A DNA stretch of 64,000 nt from Scylla paramamosain (lineage: Eukaryota; Arthropoda; Malacostraca; Decapoda; Portunidae). Each line of letters starts with the position of its first letter. Position 1 is the first letter of the stretch. The stretch is from assembly GCF_035594125.1 (NCBI RefSeq), contig NC_087158.1, forward strand, positions 16,001 to 80,000, written 5' to 3'. Made by a program: the position numbers and the translations under genes. Shown here one piece after another: positions 25,330 through 38,830 of this stretch. Under the pieces are notes generated by a model. It had not been told where the DNA came from. It saw nothing but the letters and a program-made list of their open reading frames with translations, and ran no database searches.

Positions 25330-25820
25330 CATACCCTGCCTTGAGTTTAGGTATGGTTATGTCAGGTTAGATATGGTTAGATTAGCTTAGGTATGGTTAT
25401 GATAGGTTAGATATACTTGGGTTAGTTTAGGTATGGTTAGGTTAGATTAGGTATGGTTAGGTTAGTTTGGATGTGGTTAGGTTAGTTTGAGTGTGGCTAT
25501 GTTAGTTTGGGGGTGGTTAAGCTAGTTTAGGTATGGTTAGGTTAGATTAGGTATGGTTAGGTTAGTTTGGATGTGGTTAGGTTAGTTTGAGTGTGGCTAT
25601 GTTAGTTTGGGGGTGGTTAAGCTAGTTTAGGTATGGTTAGGTTAGATTAGGTATGGTTAGGTTAGTTTGGATGTGGTTAGGTTAGTTTGAGTGTGGCTAT
25701 GTTAGTTTGGGGGTGGTTAAGCTAGTTTAGGTATGGTTAGGTTAGTTTGGGTGTGGTCAAGTTAGTTTAGGTATGGTTAGGTTAGTTTGGGTGTGGTCAA
25801 GTTAGTTTAGGTATGGTTAG
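25330..25820. repeat. Higher-order TTAGG-type (G-strand) array
   Basis: Built from GGTTAGGTTAG and TATGGTTAGG units. From about 25430 to 25740 a longer unit of roughly 110 bases (ATGGTTAGGTTAGATTAGG, then TTTGGATGTGG, TTTGAGTGTGG and TTTGGGGGTGG blocks) repeats nearly perfectly three times, then shorter TTTGGGTGTGG units follow. It lies in the opposite orientation to the CCTAA array at 21361. Confidence 0.88.
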
Positions 25821-26170
25821 GACCTTGAACAAAAATGAGGAGCATCACTGAACCAAAAGATTTGTTTTTTTAATATTTAAATGAAAAAGTAGCAGTATTA
25901 CTTACATCTGTTGACTTTCCAAGAGGGAGGATGCCTCAAGCCATTTGCAAGATGAGATTACATGTAAATTGCTTTGTTTAGGAGAAACTGGCACTGGTGG
26001 ATGGGGAGAGGCATGGGAATGGGGATTTGGAGGGGGAGAGGAAGAAGGCAGGCCCAAGGTTCATATTAAAGGCAACTCTAGCCAGTGACAGCTGCCACAA
26101 AAAAAAATATAACAGGTGTCACTTTTTTTTTTAGAAATATAAATAGGAAACCTCCTTCATCAAGTAAGGA

Positions 26171-26327
<157 letters not shown>

Positions 26328-27125
26328 TCTATGTAGAAGGAACATTGGCCAAGGGCAACAAAAATCCAATAAAAAAAAAAGCCTACTAAGATGCCAGTCC
26401 CATAAAAGGGTCCAAAGCAGTAGTCAAAAACTGAAGGATAAGTGTCTTGAAACCTCCCTCTTAAAGGAATTCAGGTCAAAGGAAAGTGGAAATACAGAAG
26501 CTGGCAGGGAGTTCCAGAGTTTACCAGAGAAAGGGATGAATGATTGAGAATACTGGTTAACCCTTGCATTAGAGAGGTGGACAGAATAGGGGTGAGAGAA
26601 AGAAGAAAGTCTTGTGCAGCAGGGCCCCAGGAGGAGGGGAGGCGTGCTGTTAGCAAGATCAGAAGAGCAGTTAGCATGAAAAAAGCAGAAGACAGCTAGA
26701 GATGCAACATTGCAGCGATGAGAGAGAGGCTGAAGACAGTCAGCTAGAGGAGAGGAGTTAATGAAACGAAAAGCTTTTGATTCCACCCTTTCTAGAAGAG
26801 CAGTATGAGTGGAACCCACCCAGACATGTGAAGCATACTCCATACATGGACGGATAAGGCTCTTGTACAGAGTTAGCAGCTGGGGTGGTAAGAAAAACTG
26901 ATGGAGACATCTCAGAATGCCTAACTTCATAAAAGCTGTTTTAGGTAGAGATGAGATGTGAAGTTTCCAGTTCAGATTATAAGTAAAGGACAGACCGAGG
27001 ATGTTCAGTGTAGAAGAGGGGGACAGTGAGTGTCATTGAAGAAGAGGGGATAATTGTCTGGAAGGTTGTGTTGAGTTGATAGATGGAGAAATTGAGTTTT
27101 TGAGGCATTGAACAATACCATATAT
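26328..27125 (-). mobile_element. Jockey-like non-LTR retrotransposon, 5'-truncated
   Basis: The minus strand encodes the part after the RT catalytic core. From 27115 (frameshifted) it reads [12 protein letters not shown]. From 26930 the frame is open for 168 residues: LTLYKSLIRPCMEYASHVW, ALLERVESKAFRFI, then the family tail SFIPFSGKLWNSLPASVF and SFKREVSRHLSFSF. The 3' UTR (TGGCATCTTAG..GTTGCCCTTGGCC) ends in an A-rich tail at about 26327. This is the longest preserved C-terminal part of this family in the window. Confidence 0.88.
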
Positions 27126-27129
27126 ACTC

Positions 27130-27633
<504 letters not shown>

Positions 27634-27989
27634 CTTTTAATGCCAATCTTGGGGATAAGATAATTGATATTCAAATACTTTCCTCCCTTCCCAAATTGTG
27701 GTCATTCACCAATCATGTGTTGATACATTCTACAACAGTGACCCTTGTCAATATGATTAATCTACAATTATCACAGATAGACTGGGATTGAGTTTAGTTA
27801 TTTTTATGCTGGTAAAACATATGAACATCTGGAGATAATGCATTTCCTGATCATAGAATATATATATACTGTATACTGGTTTCCAGCAAAGCTCTCAAGC
27901 GTTGATATGTATGTGGAGACTACAAAACTGTCCATTCACAAATGGGCAAAAACTCTGTAGAGACAAATGAGGTATTACAGCAGTTTTTA

Positions 27990-29400
27990 CAAGTAAATTT
28001 ATGATACAGAACTTTTGTTATGAATGAACAGTCTAAATATGAAGAAAAATTGGTTGATAATTTGGAGGATAGCATTAAATTTTTTCATGTTTATAATAGA
28101 AATAAGAAAGTGGCTCAAGTGGATGTGGGACCTTTAAAGTCTGCAAGCCTGATTGCTAATGATCCAACTGGTTTGGGTAATATATTTGCTGAAGCTCTCT
28201 CATCTCTATATAGACATGATATCCCAATTAAACCATTTCTGCACCAGGTCCACAGAGAAACAACACGTGGTCCTGAAATTACACAGGAATCAGAGGTTAG
28301 GGCTGTTACACAGTTAAATTTCTTTTTAGCCATGGGCCCAGATGGAGTTAACCCATATTTTCTAAAAACATATACTGAGTATTTATATTACCCACTACAG
28401 CTTATTTAATAGAAATCATATTTAACAGGTTGTCTTCCTGCCCTATGGAAGAAATCCTTAGTTGTACCAGTTTTCAAGAAGGGTTCACAAGCAGACCCAC
28501 TTACGTATAGACCAGCATCTATACCTAAGTATGTATGTAAGACCTTAGAGAGAATAATTATTAAACCATGATATGAGTACAGTAAAATCCCTCTTATCCG
28601 GCATCAACGGGACCGCCGACATGCCGGATACTTGAATATTGCCGGATACTTGAATAGAAGTGAAATTATGTCCACAATCACCACCCAACACTCACGCATC
28701 TTACCATAACAAAGATCAGCTGATCTTAATCAGCAGCTGATCTGATCAGCTGCTTAAGTGTAAGCACAACACGCTTCCTCTTTTCTACAACTTTAGGCAT
28801 GATGAAGGCGTCAGGCGATAAACAGTGCACACGCGGGACTGAGTCACTGAGTAAACACAGTGCAGTGGGCTGCGGATGGCACAAAGCAGTGTGCTCTGGT
28901 GGCGAAGGGACAAAGTATGCCTCACGCGGGAATTTTAATCGATTTTATGAGTACACATTGATTTTTTATTGATTTTAAGGCTCGGGGAAAAATGTGCCGG
29001 ATATTCGAATGCCGGATAAGAGGGATTTTACTGTATATTCAAAATAACAACTTGTCTTCACAGGACCAGTATGATTTTCGACCTGAAAGATCGACAGAAG
29101 ACCAGTTGTTGATAACTTACAACGATATTACTTTGGCATTGATAATGGAAAGTCTTGATCTGATCTTATTTAACTATTCTAAGGCTTTTGATGCTGCTAA
29201 CCACAATATTTTATTAGACAAATTGGCACACCTGGGGATAACAGGTAAACTTTTACTCAGGATTAAAGATTTTCTTTCAGATCAGGTAATGAATGTTGTA
29301 GTGGTTCATACTAAGAGTGCATATAACCAGGTGTTTAGTGGAGTCCCTAAGGGATCTGTTCTTAGTATAATTTTTATCAGTAGCAACATTGCAATTTCTA
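27990..29400 (+). mobile_element. Decayed non-LTR retrotransposon split by a MITE
   Basis: The left part contains MGPDGVNPYFLK (28323-28370 region) and, after frameshifts, PALWKKSLVVPVFKKGSQ and an RPAS motif, as in the first RT motifs. After the interruption at 28580-29033 the frame resumes IQNNNLSSQDQYDFRPERST, LFNYSKAFDAANHNIL and FSGVPKGSVLS, corresponding to RT motifs up to the region before Y/F-A-D-D. It is heavily mutated and the catalytic FADD box is absent. Confidence 0.8.
28580..29033. mobile_element. Pogo/Tigger-like MITE with TA target duplication
   Basis: A 454-base element flanked by TA (28578-28579 and 29034-29035). Ends: CAGTAAAATCCCTCTTATCC on the left and its exact reverse complement on the right, each followed by GGCAT and further GCCGGATA motifs. 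CAGTAAAA..TTATCCGGCA-type ends and TA duplication suit pogo/Tigger or related Tc1/mariner-superfamily elements. The interior has a palindromic AGATCAGCTGATC cluster near 28713-28763 and no transposase frame. It cuts the older retrotransposon frame cleanly, so it is younger. Confidence 0.9.
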
Positions 29401-30230
29401 CTAAGATATATGTGGATGATGTGTGTATGAGTGTGTGGTACTCTGTCTGGACCACCCCATGTCGGATTGCTTGCCAGGTACATAGGTAAGTAGGTATATC
29501 AGTTATTTGAGTGAGTGTTGGCTCCAAGAGTTTTGGTATACATCATGGCAAAATGAGGGGGATATCTGGTCTAGCCATTCAATGGAACAGGAAATATCCT
29601 GAAGCTAGGATAATAGGGACAGAGAAGCTGTTGGCAGTGCTACTTGAAACAGAAATACCTAACAAGTTTGTCTCAGGCAGTATTGCCAGCAACTTCTCTA
29701 TCCCTGTTACTCTAACCTTGGGGATATTTCCTGCTCTGTTGTGTGGCTATGCTAGATATCACCCTCACCTTGCTGTCACTCAGCACTGACAACCTGATTA
29801 CTGAGTATTCCATTCATCTACCATTCTGTTTGAAAACCACTTCCTTTCTATTTGTTGGCCTAAAGGGATTGATCATGGCCTAAACAGCCTGCTCTCAACA
29901 AGAGTTCAGGAACCATGCAATTTCAATAAGTTATTTAAAAAATGCCTGCAAAGAATGGATAATGAAAGCAATGGAAGGGGGTGCAAATGTTGGATATACT
30001 GAGTAAAGAAATGCAGTATTGATTGGTGGAGTAGACAATGTTGTAGTGTGTAAGAGATAAGAACGAAAACATTAGAGGATGCAAGGACACAAATAGCCTT
30101 TTCTGTTACAGTTATCTTATGGGATTTGTTAAGAAAAGGTGTCAGATATTAGATAGGGAATCAGACTGATTACATCTTAGTGGACATGGTTTTGCAAAAA
30201 CTTGTCATGATAATGTAGTGAGCTCATCTG
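29401..30230. other. No gene recognised; possible retroelement tail at 29440-29500
   Basis: TCTGGACCACCCCATGTCGG then ATTGCTTGCCAGGTACATAGGT resembles 39430-39477 (TGCGCCACGCCTTGTGGG then ATTGCTGACCTGGTATGTAG); both run into ATAG/GTAG-type repeats. This suggests a shared repeat tail. The rest, up to the TMEM41A-like first exon, has no recognised content. Confidence 0.45.
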
Positions 30231-30244
30231 CAGCAGGCATCAAG

Positions 30245-30373
30245 ATGGGTGTGCAAGACAAAGACTACTCCTACCTGAGGCTGCTCATTGTGCCAGTAGC
30301 CTTTACTGGTGCTTCACTCTTCCTCTGGCTGCTCTTCATCAACAGACCTACCATCAAAGGTGGCACCAGCCCA
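30245..30373 (+). CDS. TMEM41A: TMEM41A-like protein, exon 1
   Basis: Start of a five-exon gene coding for 252 residues, compared with about 264 in vertebrate TMEM41A. These are multi-pass membrane proteins of the VTT/DedA superfamily; the paralogue TMEM41B is an ER lipid scramblase needed for autophagy, and TMEM41A is presumed to act similarly in the secretory pathway. Exon 1 encodes MGVQDKDYSYLRLLIVPVA, then a signal-anchor-like hydrophobic stretch and NRPTIKGGTSP. The ATG at 30245 has a good context (AAGATGG). A CTGCAG just upstream (ending about 30232) may be the acceptor of this exon after a non-coding first exon. Donor GTAAGC, phase 0. Confidence 0.9.
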
Positions 30374-30468
30374 GTAAGCACTTATAAACTATTTTAAAGA
30401 CAACTGTGGTATGTTATATAATTGGACATCATTAACTTACAATGAACCTGATTTTTTTAAATATGTGT

Positions 30469-30472
<4 letters not shown>

Positions 30473-30537
<65 letters not shown>

Positions 30538-30541
30538 TGTG
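30473..30541. repeat. (TG)n in TMEM41A-like intron 1
   Basis: About 68 bases of TG, 100 bases after the exon 1 donor. The rest of intron 1 is T-rich with no element recognised. Confidence 0.95.
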
Positions 30542-31386
30542 TCCATTTAGCAAGCTGTATTTTATAAGACCTGAGCTACACTTGTGAGGTCCTTTTTCTT
30601 TATCTGTATTTATCTAGTCTTTGTTTATTTTTTTTTTTTTCCTTCTCTTACTGTTTCTCATTTTTTGTTTTATCCATCCTGTTCAGCAATTTCTAAGCTG
30701 TTACTGTCACCTCTTCCTCATTGCTCTTATTTCTCATAATCTTTTTTTCACAGGTTAATTACTATAACTTCAGTAGTCTCCCTCTCTCCAAGCATTTTAT
30801 TTCTTATTTTGCTCTTCCTTTTTCAAAATATTTGTTATGAGTGAAACATTAGTTGTTGTTTTAATCAAATTTCTATGTTTTCATTCTCTTTCTTTTTCAT
30901 TCATATATATATTTTTTTGTATATTCTATTCAGTACTCTTTCATTGTTCTTAACTTAAATGTTCTTGCTAGTATATCCTTGACATTGGCTTGTGACTTTA
31001 GCTTGTGTTTTATAAAGTGTTTTTTCTTGCTGTATAGGTCATATTTGTAGTATTTTTATTTCACCCCCAGATTTTTATTTCCTTTTTATTTGTCATTTAG
31101 TTTCATCAACAGACTCTCCTTATATTGTATTAGTAAAAGGATGTTAACCTGAGGTTCTAATCTCTGTTGTTTCTCTGTACTTTTCCCTTTTTGGATCACA
31201 AGTCATGCTGTTTAAATTAATCTTTGTGGCCTAAATCCATAAAGTTATGTTTAGCTCAGTAGTTGAATAATTTGGGAACTTTTGACTAACAGCTCAAACA
31301 TTTGGATTGTTGTTGCACTCTAAATCAAACCTGAAGTGACAATGCCATGCAACAAATATAATATGTAAGAAAGCACCTTCTTGCAG

Positions 31387-31539
31387 GATATTCATTTTCC
31401 CACGTCTCTCAAAGACTTACGTGACCTTGTGAAGACATCACCCACATACCAGCAGGACCACTGGTACTATGTCTTGCTGCTCTTCTCTTCAGCCTACATA
31501 TACAAGCAGACCTTTGCCATTCCAGGATCAGCACTTTTG
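31387..31539 (+). CDS. TMEM41A: TMEM41A-like exon 2
   Basis: 51 codons, phase 0 at both ends (acceptor TTGCAG, donor GTATGT). It holds the family signature IHFPTSLKDLRDLVK followed by AYIYKQTFAIPGSALL. The Y-x-K-Q-x-F-A-I-P-G-S block is the hallmark of the TMEM41 VTT domain start. Confidence 0.93.
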
Positions 31540-31671
31540 GTATGTCAGGATTGTCATATCCATCCTGTTTTTATATATTATCATAAACCTTGATTACCAC
31601 TTTTAACACCGTATGCATTCAGCATGAATAAGACTATGGGATTTAAGATTTTCACTGCAGGAAACTTTATA

Positions 31672-31895
31672 CACGGTGTCCCATAAGTTTCCATACATAA
31701 GAAAAATTATAAGAAATTATAGAATTATAGAAAAATTTTTTAATTTATATAATATGCTCTACATGACTGCCTTTGTGCTGAAAATACATTTCAGTGCGTG
31801 TCCTCCACTGCTGAAGAACATGTTCAAACACACCTGGATTTATGCTTGTAATGGCATTCGTGATATCATATGTATGGAAACTTATGGGACACCTG
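31672..31895. mobile_element. Tc1/mariner-type remnant with transposase C-terminus
   Basis: 224 bases flanked by TA (31670-31671 and 31896-31897). The terminal inverted repeats GGTGTCCCATAAGTTTCC plus ATACAT match over about 25 bases (one indel near the left tip). On the minus strand the interior reads DITNAITSINPGVFEHVLQQ then WRTRTEMYFQHKGSHVEHII-stop. This is the usual C-terminal pattern of Tc1/mariner-superfamily transposases (R-x-x-x-C/M-x-x-x-x-G-x-H-x-E-H). Only the last about 40 residues survive. It lies in TMEM41A-like intron 2. Confidence 0.85.
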
Positions 31896-31896
31896 T

Positions 31897-33381
<1,485 letters not shown>

Positions 33382-34250
33382 AATGTAGAATGTCCTGAAC
33401 CAAGTAGCAGAGACAGTTGTATCATTGAATTTGACTTTGCTTCAGTTTAAGTGATTTAATTAACTTTATTAAATTAATTAACTTAATTAAATTATTTAAT
33501 TAATCAAGGACATCATTGTTTCCCTTTTTACTTTCTCACCTGCCAGTGAGACTTGAGTTTGAGACACTTGCAATTACCCAAGATGGGTTTCACATTAGGA
33601 GAATGATTAGGATCATAGAATTTTATATAACTTGGCAGGCAATGAAAAATTCAATAAAAAAAATTCAATTTCAAATTCAAACAAAAAAAATAGGACAAAG
33701 GGAAACAGAAAAAATTCATGCATCTTGGTATGTTGCCAATTTTAACCATATTGTGTTTTGTACACTCAGCATGCCTCACCTGCATTTTCTCTGAACATGT
33801 ATCCACTCTTGGACCACATGATTTCACTATCATCTTACCACAAGGCTTTGTTTGAACTATTCCATGAATGCGGCAGCTCCTTCATAGGGAAGTGTTGTTT
33901 AAAGCTTCTACTGCTGCTATGTAGTGTCGTGTTTTCAAAATTTTGACTTTATGCAAATAGGGAGAAAGGCAATGAGGGATTTGCATAACTTGAAAAATTG
34001 AATAACTTGGCAAGTCTGGAGCTGCTATCATGCCAAGTTTTACTATCATTATTTTCATGACATCTTTTCATCCAACACTGCACACAGTGCACAGTTCTTT
34101 GTGACAATTCTGTCTCCCTAGAAATCACCTTAGACCCACACTCATCCTTCTGGAGGGAGACAATAAGGTCTCTGTTGGTTTAAGATATTTGAGGCTTATG
34201 TGCCATTAACATTTAAAACATCACATCAACATGAAATGTACGAACAACTT

Positions 34251-34378
34251 TGGCACAATTTTTAGGCGAGCAGGACAAAACGTCAGTAACCCTTAACAGG
34301 TCAAGAGTCAACTGTGGCACAATTTTTGGGCGAGCAGGACAAAACGTCAGTAACCCTTAACAGGTCAAGAGTCAACTG
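34251..34378 (+). repeat. 64-bp tandem duplication
   Basis: Two copies of a 64-base unit beginning TGGCACAATTTTT and ending GAGTCAACTG, differing only at one A/G position near 34264/34328. This is a clean, young duplication in the TMEM41A-like intron 2. Surrounding 33510-35300 has no recognised feature. Confidence 0.96.
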
Positions 34379-35304
34379 AGTGGTAACATGTAGAGATGTG
34401 ACAGTTGACAAATGTTCAGACTGCTTGGCGAGGTTGCCATATTTTCATACTGAGCCCTTTATTTCATCTGAGGTGGACACTTTTCCTGCACTATGAAACA
34501 ACAGTTTGTTCATCATGCATGCCACTTTCTTTGGTGGCAGGGTAATGAGCACTCATTTTGGTATTTTTGGAAAGCTTTTGGTACAAGACACAATTGGCTG
34601 AGTGCATGTTTGGCCTGCTGAGCTGCTGTTGTCTTGCACCCACAGCTTGGAATAAAAAAACTGCTTAATGCCCTATCTTTCTGTCTTACCTAAAATTTGA
34701 TAACACATTGTCTTCTAGCAAATTTTTCATACACAGCATCATAATAATTCCATGAAAACAGCCTTTGAGATTTACCATCCATCTGTATTTTGCTTGGTCA
34801 TGTAGGTTTTCTCCTCACAGCCAAGAGGACACAAGTGTGAAGCCTGGGATGGGAAGATACAGTTTGGGTGCAGCAGCTTTCACATTTTACACTTTTTGCC
34901 AAAATACCTTAAAGTGGCATGGTGTGGTATTTGACTTGACTCCATATAATTATTTGCAGAGGCCTTTTTCCTGCAGTGGAATTGTGTGGTGATGATGGTG
35001 AGGATCCATCAATATCTATATACAAGGCCAATGTTCTCCATTAAATGGGACAGCCAATATAAGTCATATACAGTTGCTTGCATGCATATACCTGAATGCA
35101 TATGCATTCAAAAGCATTTCTTCATCTCTTAGCCTTAGGAACAAGTATCAGATATAGATAGATTAATAGGGGAGTAATTTTCCTAGACTGAGATGTGAGG
35201 GAATGCATGTGAATGTATGGAGATATCTTGTCTCTGCTATCCAGCCTTTAAACATTTTTCAGCTTGACATGTATGTACATAAATAGATAATTTCTCCATT
35301 GCAG

Positions 35305-35469
35305 AATCTTTTAGGTGGAGCCCTCTTTGGTTGCTGGCCAATGGGTTTTCTTCTCTGCTGTGTGTTAACTGCTATTGGAGCATCAAATTGCTTTTTGCTG
35401 TCTCGTCTTGTTGGAGCAAATATTGTTCAGGCCAAGTTTCCAGCAAAAATCAGGTGGCTTCAGGAGAAG
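35305..35469 (+). CDS. TMEM41A: TMEM41A-like exon 3
   Basis: 55 codons, phase 0 at both ends. Reads NLLGGALFGCWPMGFLLCCV, then LTAIGASNCFLLSRLVGANI and KIRWLQEK. The G-G-A-L-F-G and L-C-C-V-L-T-x-x-G-A-x-x-C motifs match TMEM41A more closely than TMEM41B. The preceding intron, about 3.8 kb, holds the Tc1/mariner remnant and several microsatellites. Confidence 0.93.
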
Positions 35470-36885
35470 GTAATTTTCACATGAAAAAAAAAAAAAATGC
35501 TCTTGTAATGCCCTGTTGGTATTGTGGCTTGGGTGTTTGAGATGTTCAGGCTTCAGATCTGCCAGGCACACATATTCAGGTGGATTTTGTTCACACTGTT
35601 GTCTTTGTGGTGGTGCTGTTGATGGTGTTGGTGGTGTGTGTGACAATGCTGCTGCACACCCTCTCTTCCCTATTTCCCCTTCTACTCTTATTGGCATTTA
35701 ATGTTGTTTGTTATGGAGGTGTCCTATGATGTGCTGCTTGTGACCATTCAATGCTTTGAATCTTTGATTAATAACAAAAGATTTTGGAGACTTTCCACTT
35801 CATTTAGTGAACTTCCCTGCTTATAACAGTATGGAGTTTCTTACAGGCAAGGTTACTTCAGTGGGCTTAAATGGCACATTATCTCTGATGAAATGGTAAC
35901 CTGAAACAAATTGTCCCATAGAGATTAATGAGAATGGTTATCAGTCCATTCCACACCATCAAAATTATTGATATGAAAATCAATTAATGTGATATTTTAT
36001 GCAGACCAAAAGTAATTTTCTTAACAAATAACAAGGTTAAATTATATAAAAGAGAAAACCAGTGAAATAAAGTAAACAATAAATATGAATCAAGTGGCAA
36101 CAAGACGTATCTCACAATCATGTTTTTTTTTGTATGATCTCTAGTTTCTGTGGTAATTATGTCCTTCCTCCTCTTACAAGCATTATCCTTAGCAGCCAGC
36201 TTCTTGGGCAACACTTGACTTACGTGGTAAATATGGTAACCTTTACCTACAAAACACACTGAAGCAGGGTATGGCTGTTCAGTTGTTTCCCTTGCCAGAA
36301 CACAGTGCTTTGCAAGAAATATTTTTTTACTCATACCTTGAATTGCTTGTAATGAGAGGCACTCACAACCCAAGGTACCACTGTATTCTCTATAACAGAA
36401 TTTGAGGTTATATTATTAAAGGGTGCTAATGAGTGACAAAGTGAAGGGTAAGTTGAAACACTATAATTGTCACAGGCCTCTCTTTTCCCATAAGTCTGCT
36501 TAGGCTGTGGCTGCATCAACAGGAACACCTATTAGCTGACTCAAACACACAAATTTCCAATCAAAGAGCTCTAAAACTTGGTGTTTTCATTGTGATGTGT
36601 TTCTGTGGTGATTAGCTGCTGCTACCACTGCCACAGTAATGAATCACACCAACAGAACACTTTCCCAGGTTAATACAACTGATTGGGGCATGAGAGGCAA
36701 GGTTTCACATGTTACACAATCTTCATTGCTCTGTATTTACAATCATTGGATAAACTGTGGTGGCTGTCTGCTGCTGCTGGCACCATTGCAGTAACTTACT
36801 ACTCAGACTGCTTGATTCAGAGTTGCAGCAACCTGGTTTGTCCTGTATTATAACATGCTGAGTTAATGTTTATATTATGCCACAG

Positions 36886-37024
36886 GTGCATGAGAATGAA
36901 CATCAACTGTTCCTGTTCTTGGTCAGCTTGCGAGTGTTTCCCATGACACCCAACTGGCTCCTCAATGTGATCGCTCCCTATGTTAGTGTGCCACTGCCCA
37001 TGTTCTTCCTCTCAGTTTTATTTG
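36886..37024 (+). CDS. TMEM41A: TMEM41A-like exon 4
   Basis: 139 bases, ends in phase 1 (donor GTGAGT). Contains LFLFLVSLRVFPMTPNWLLN and VPLPMFFLSVLFG. R-x-F-P-M-T-P-N-W is the most conserved motif of the family, and the PMTP form is that of TMEM41A. Confidence 0.94.
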
Positions 37025-37117
37025 GTGAGTGCTCATTCTGTGACTGCAATTAATAGAAAAAAGAAAGAAAGAAATAAGTTGAAAAAAAAAAAATGAAAAT
37101 ACTAATGAATAAATTAA

Positions 37118-37943
37118 CCCTTATACCCCATGATAAAGTGAGTGGGTGGTTTAAAGATATGTACATAAAAAACAGGTAGCAAATATTAAAAAGACTTTCT
37201 TTGAGTACTCAGTTCAGTCCAATTATTTTAAGAAACACTGGGATAATTATATATCATTAGAAAGCTTAGAAGTTGCTCTTTGCTGTGGTATAACCATAAG
37301 TGAACAAATGTAACTTATATATGCATAAAATCATTACTACTATTACATTCACTGCTTGCTGTGAGAGTAGCAGAATCATCATCACTTATGACTTCATTGA
37401 CAGCTAAGTCATCTAGGATTACTTCTTCCTCACTGGTGTTAGCATAGCTATCACCTTCAATTTCTTCAAGGTCAGAAACAACCAGCATCACCACACCCTC
37501 TCCATCTGACTCCATCATGCCAGCACCATGCACTCATATCTAAGCCAATAACAAGACAAAAATAAAAAGTCTTAGTATTGTAATGCATCGTAATACATTC
37601 CTGAAGTACTTATTTACCAATGGAAATACATTTGTATCATCTGTCTTATCTAGAAATTGATAAAAATGATAAAATACAGCACCTTCATATTGGTGTATTC
37701 ATCATGCTTATCCCTGGCACACTCACATCACAAACGTATCCTTATAAAAGTTGACACGCGATTGGCCAGGCGTCCACCATCTTGAAAACAATGGACCAAT
37801 GGCAGGCCTTGATGTGTGAACAATAGCCTCAAACATAAACACACTGTATGGCATAAAATAAGTGCGGAGTTTGAAAAGTGCCACGATCGTGCCTGACAGG
37901 ATCTAATGTAAGTGCCACTATCGTGCCTAGTGGTGCATAATGG
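37118..37943 (-). mobile_element. PiggyBac-like element with TTAA target duplication
   Basis: 826 bases between two TTAA sites (37114-37117 and 37944-37947). Left end CCCTTATACCCCATG; reverse complement of the right end CCATTATGCACCACTAG. The outer 13 bases agree at about 10 positions. CC-rich ends and exact TTAA duplication are the piggyBac signature. An acidic frame on the minus strand (37315-37533) fits the acidic N-terminus of piggyBac transposases, but no catalytic domain remains. It lies in TMEM41A-like intron 4. Confidence 0.75.
37315..37533 (-). pseudogene. Acidic N-terminal remnant, probably piggyBac transposase
   Basis: 72 residues, strongly acidic: VVSDLEEIEGDSYANTSEEE then LDDLAVNEVISDDDS. 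Such an Asp/Glu/Ser-rich leader is common in piggyBac-family proteins. The catalytic DDD core and Cys-rich C-terminus are missing. Assignment depends on the TTAA-flanked context. Confidence 0.5.
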
Positions 37944-38657
37944 TTAATAGACAAATAGAATAAATAGTTAAAATTATAATAATGATCAGTAAGTAAGTAA
38001 AGTGATAGATGAAAATGCATTAAAACCTCTGATTTGAATTCATTTAATCAAAATTATATTATTCAACCTGTTTCAAACCCAGTTCAATTTTTTAAGCAAC
38101 TTTCCATAATCTGGACTGAATTTTGAAGTGTGTAGGCCTTACTGTACTGTAGTATATTTATACAAGGAAATTAAGTCACTTCTGTTTGGTGCTGAATGAT
38201 TGTCAAACTGTGGTAACGTGTTATCTTGTCACCATCACTTCACCTCCTGAAAATATATATATGTTTCTCCCCTTAGTTCACAAGTTAAGAAAATTTAGTT
38301 TACATAGCTATATTAAGCAGTCATTCTACAACTATAACACACTTTTTTAATACTTGATAGGGTAAAAGATTAATTATGGCAAGCATGGGAAAGTCAGCAA
38401 ACATAATTTTTACTTTTGCACCTTTTTACTGATAATTAATATTTACAACACTTGTGAAAACAAGTGTATAGGTGGAGTTTCCTGTTCCTGGTTGGTGCAC
38501 AGTGGTGAGAAGTTCTAAATATTGTATAATGATTCTCATAACTGGTCCTAAGATTATCTGAGTGTTTTGTGTAGGAGATTATTAAGCTATCCAAAAATAA
38601 ATTTTGTTTTAGAAAAGTAAACATTCCTCCCTTTGTCATAAAATTGTTATCTTGCAG

Positions 38658-38830
38658 GCTTGTTGCCGTACAACTTTCTGTGTGTGCAGGCTGGAGAGGT
38701 GCTGTCAGACATGCAGTCAATGGATGACGTGTTCACGCCAAGGACACTCTTAGGACTCATCACTCTTGCTCTAGTCATGTTTTCTTTGTCTTATTTTACT
38801 CACAAGAGTAAGATAAAGCGTAGTGAATAG
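38658..38830 (+). CDS. TMEM41A: TMEM41A-like exon 5 (terminal)
   Basis: Completes the glycine codon split with exon 4, then reads LLPYNFLCVQAGEVLSDM, MDDVFTPRTLLGL, a final hydrophobic helix and HKSKIKRSE with a TAG stop at 38828. L-x-P-Y-N-F-x-C-V-Q-x-G matches TMEM41A. The basic C-terminus is consistent with a cytosolic tail. No definite AATAAA could be assigned to its 3' UTR. Confidence 0.93.

Noticed and set aside
28115..28333. Minus-strand frame with Cys residues
   Set aside because: It is the shadow of the retrotransposon reading frame on the + strand (MGPDGVNPYFLK).
33455..33508. AATTAA palindromic patch as a regulatory site
   Set aside because: Sits beside a 168-base (AT)n in an intron; low complexity explains it.
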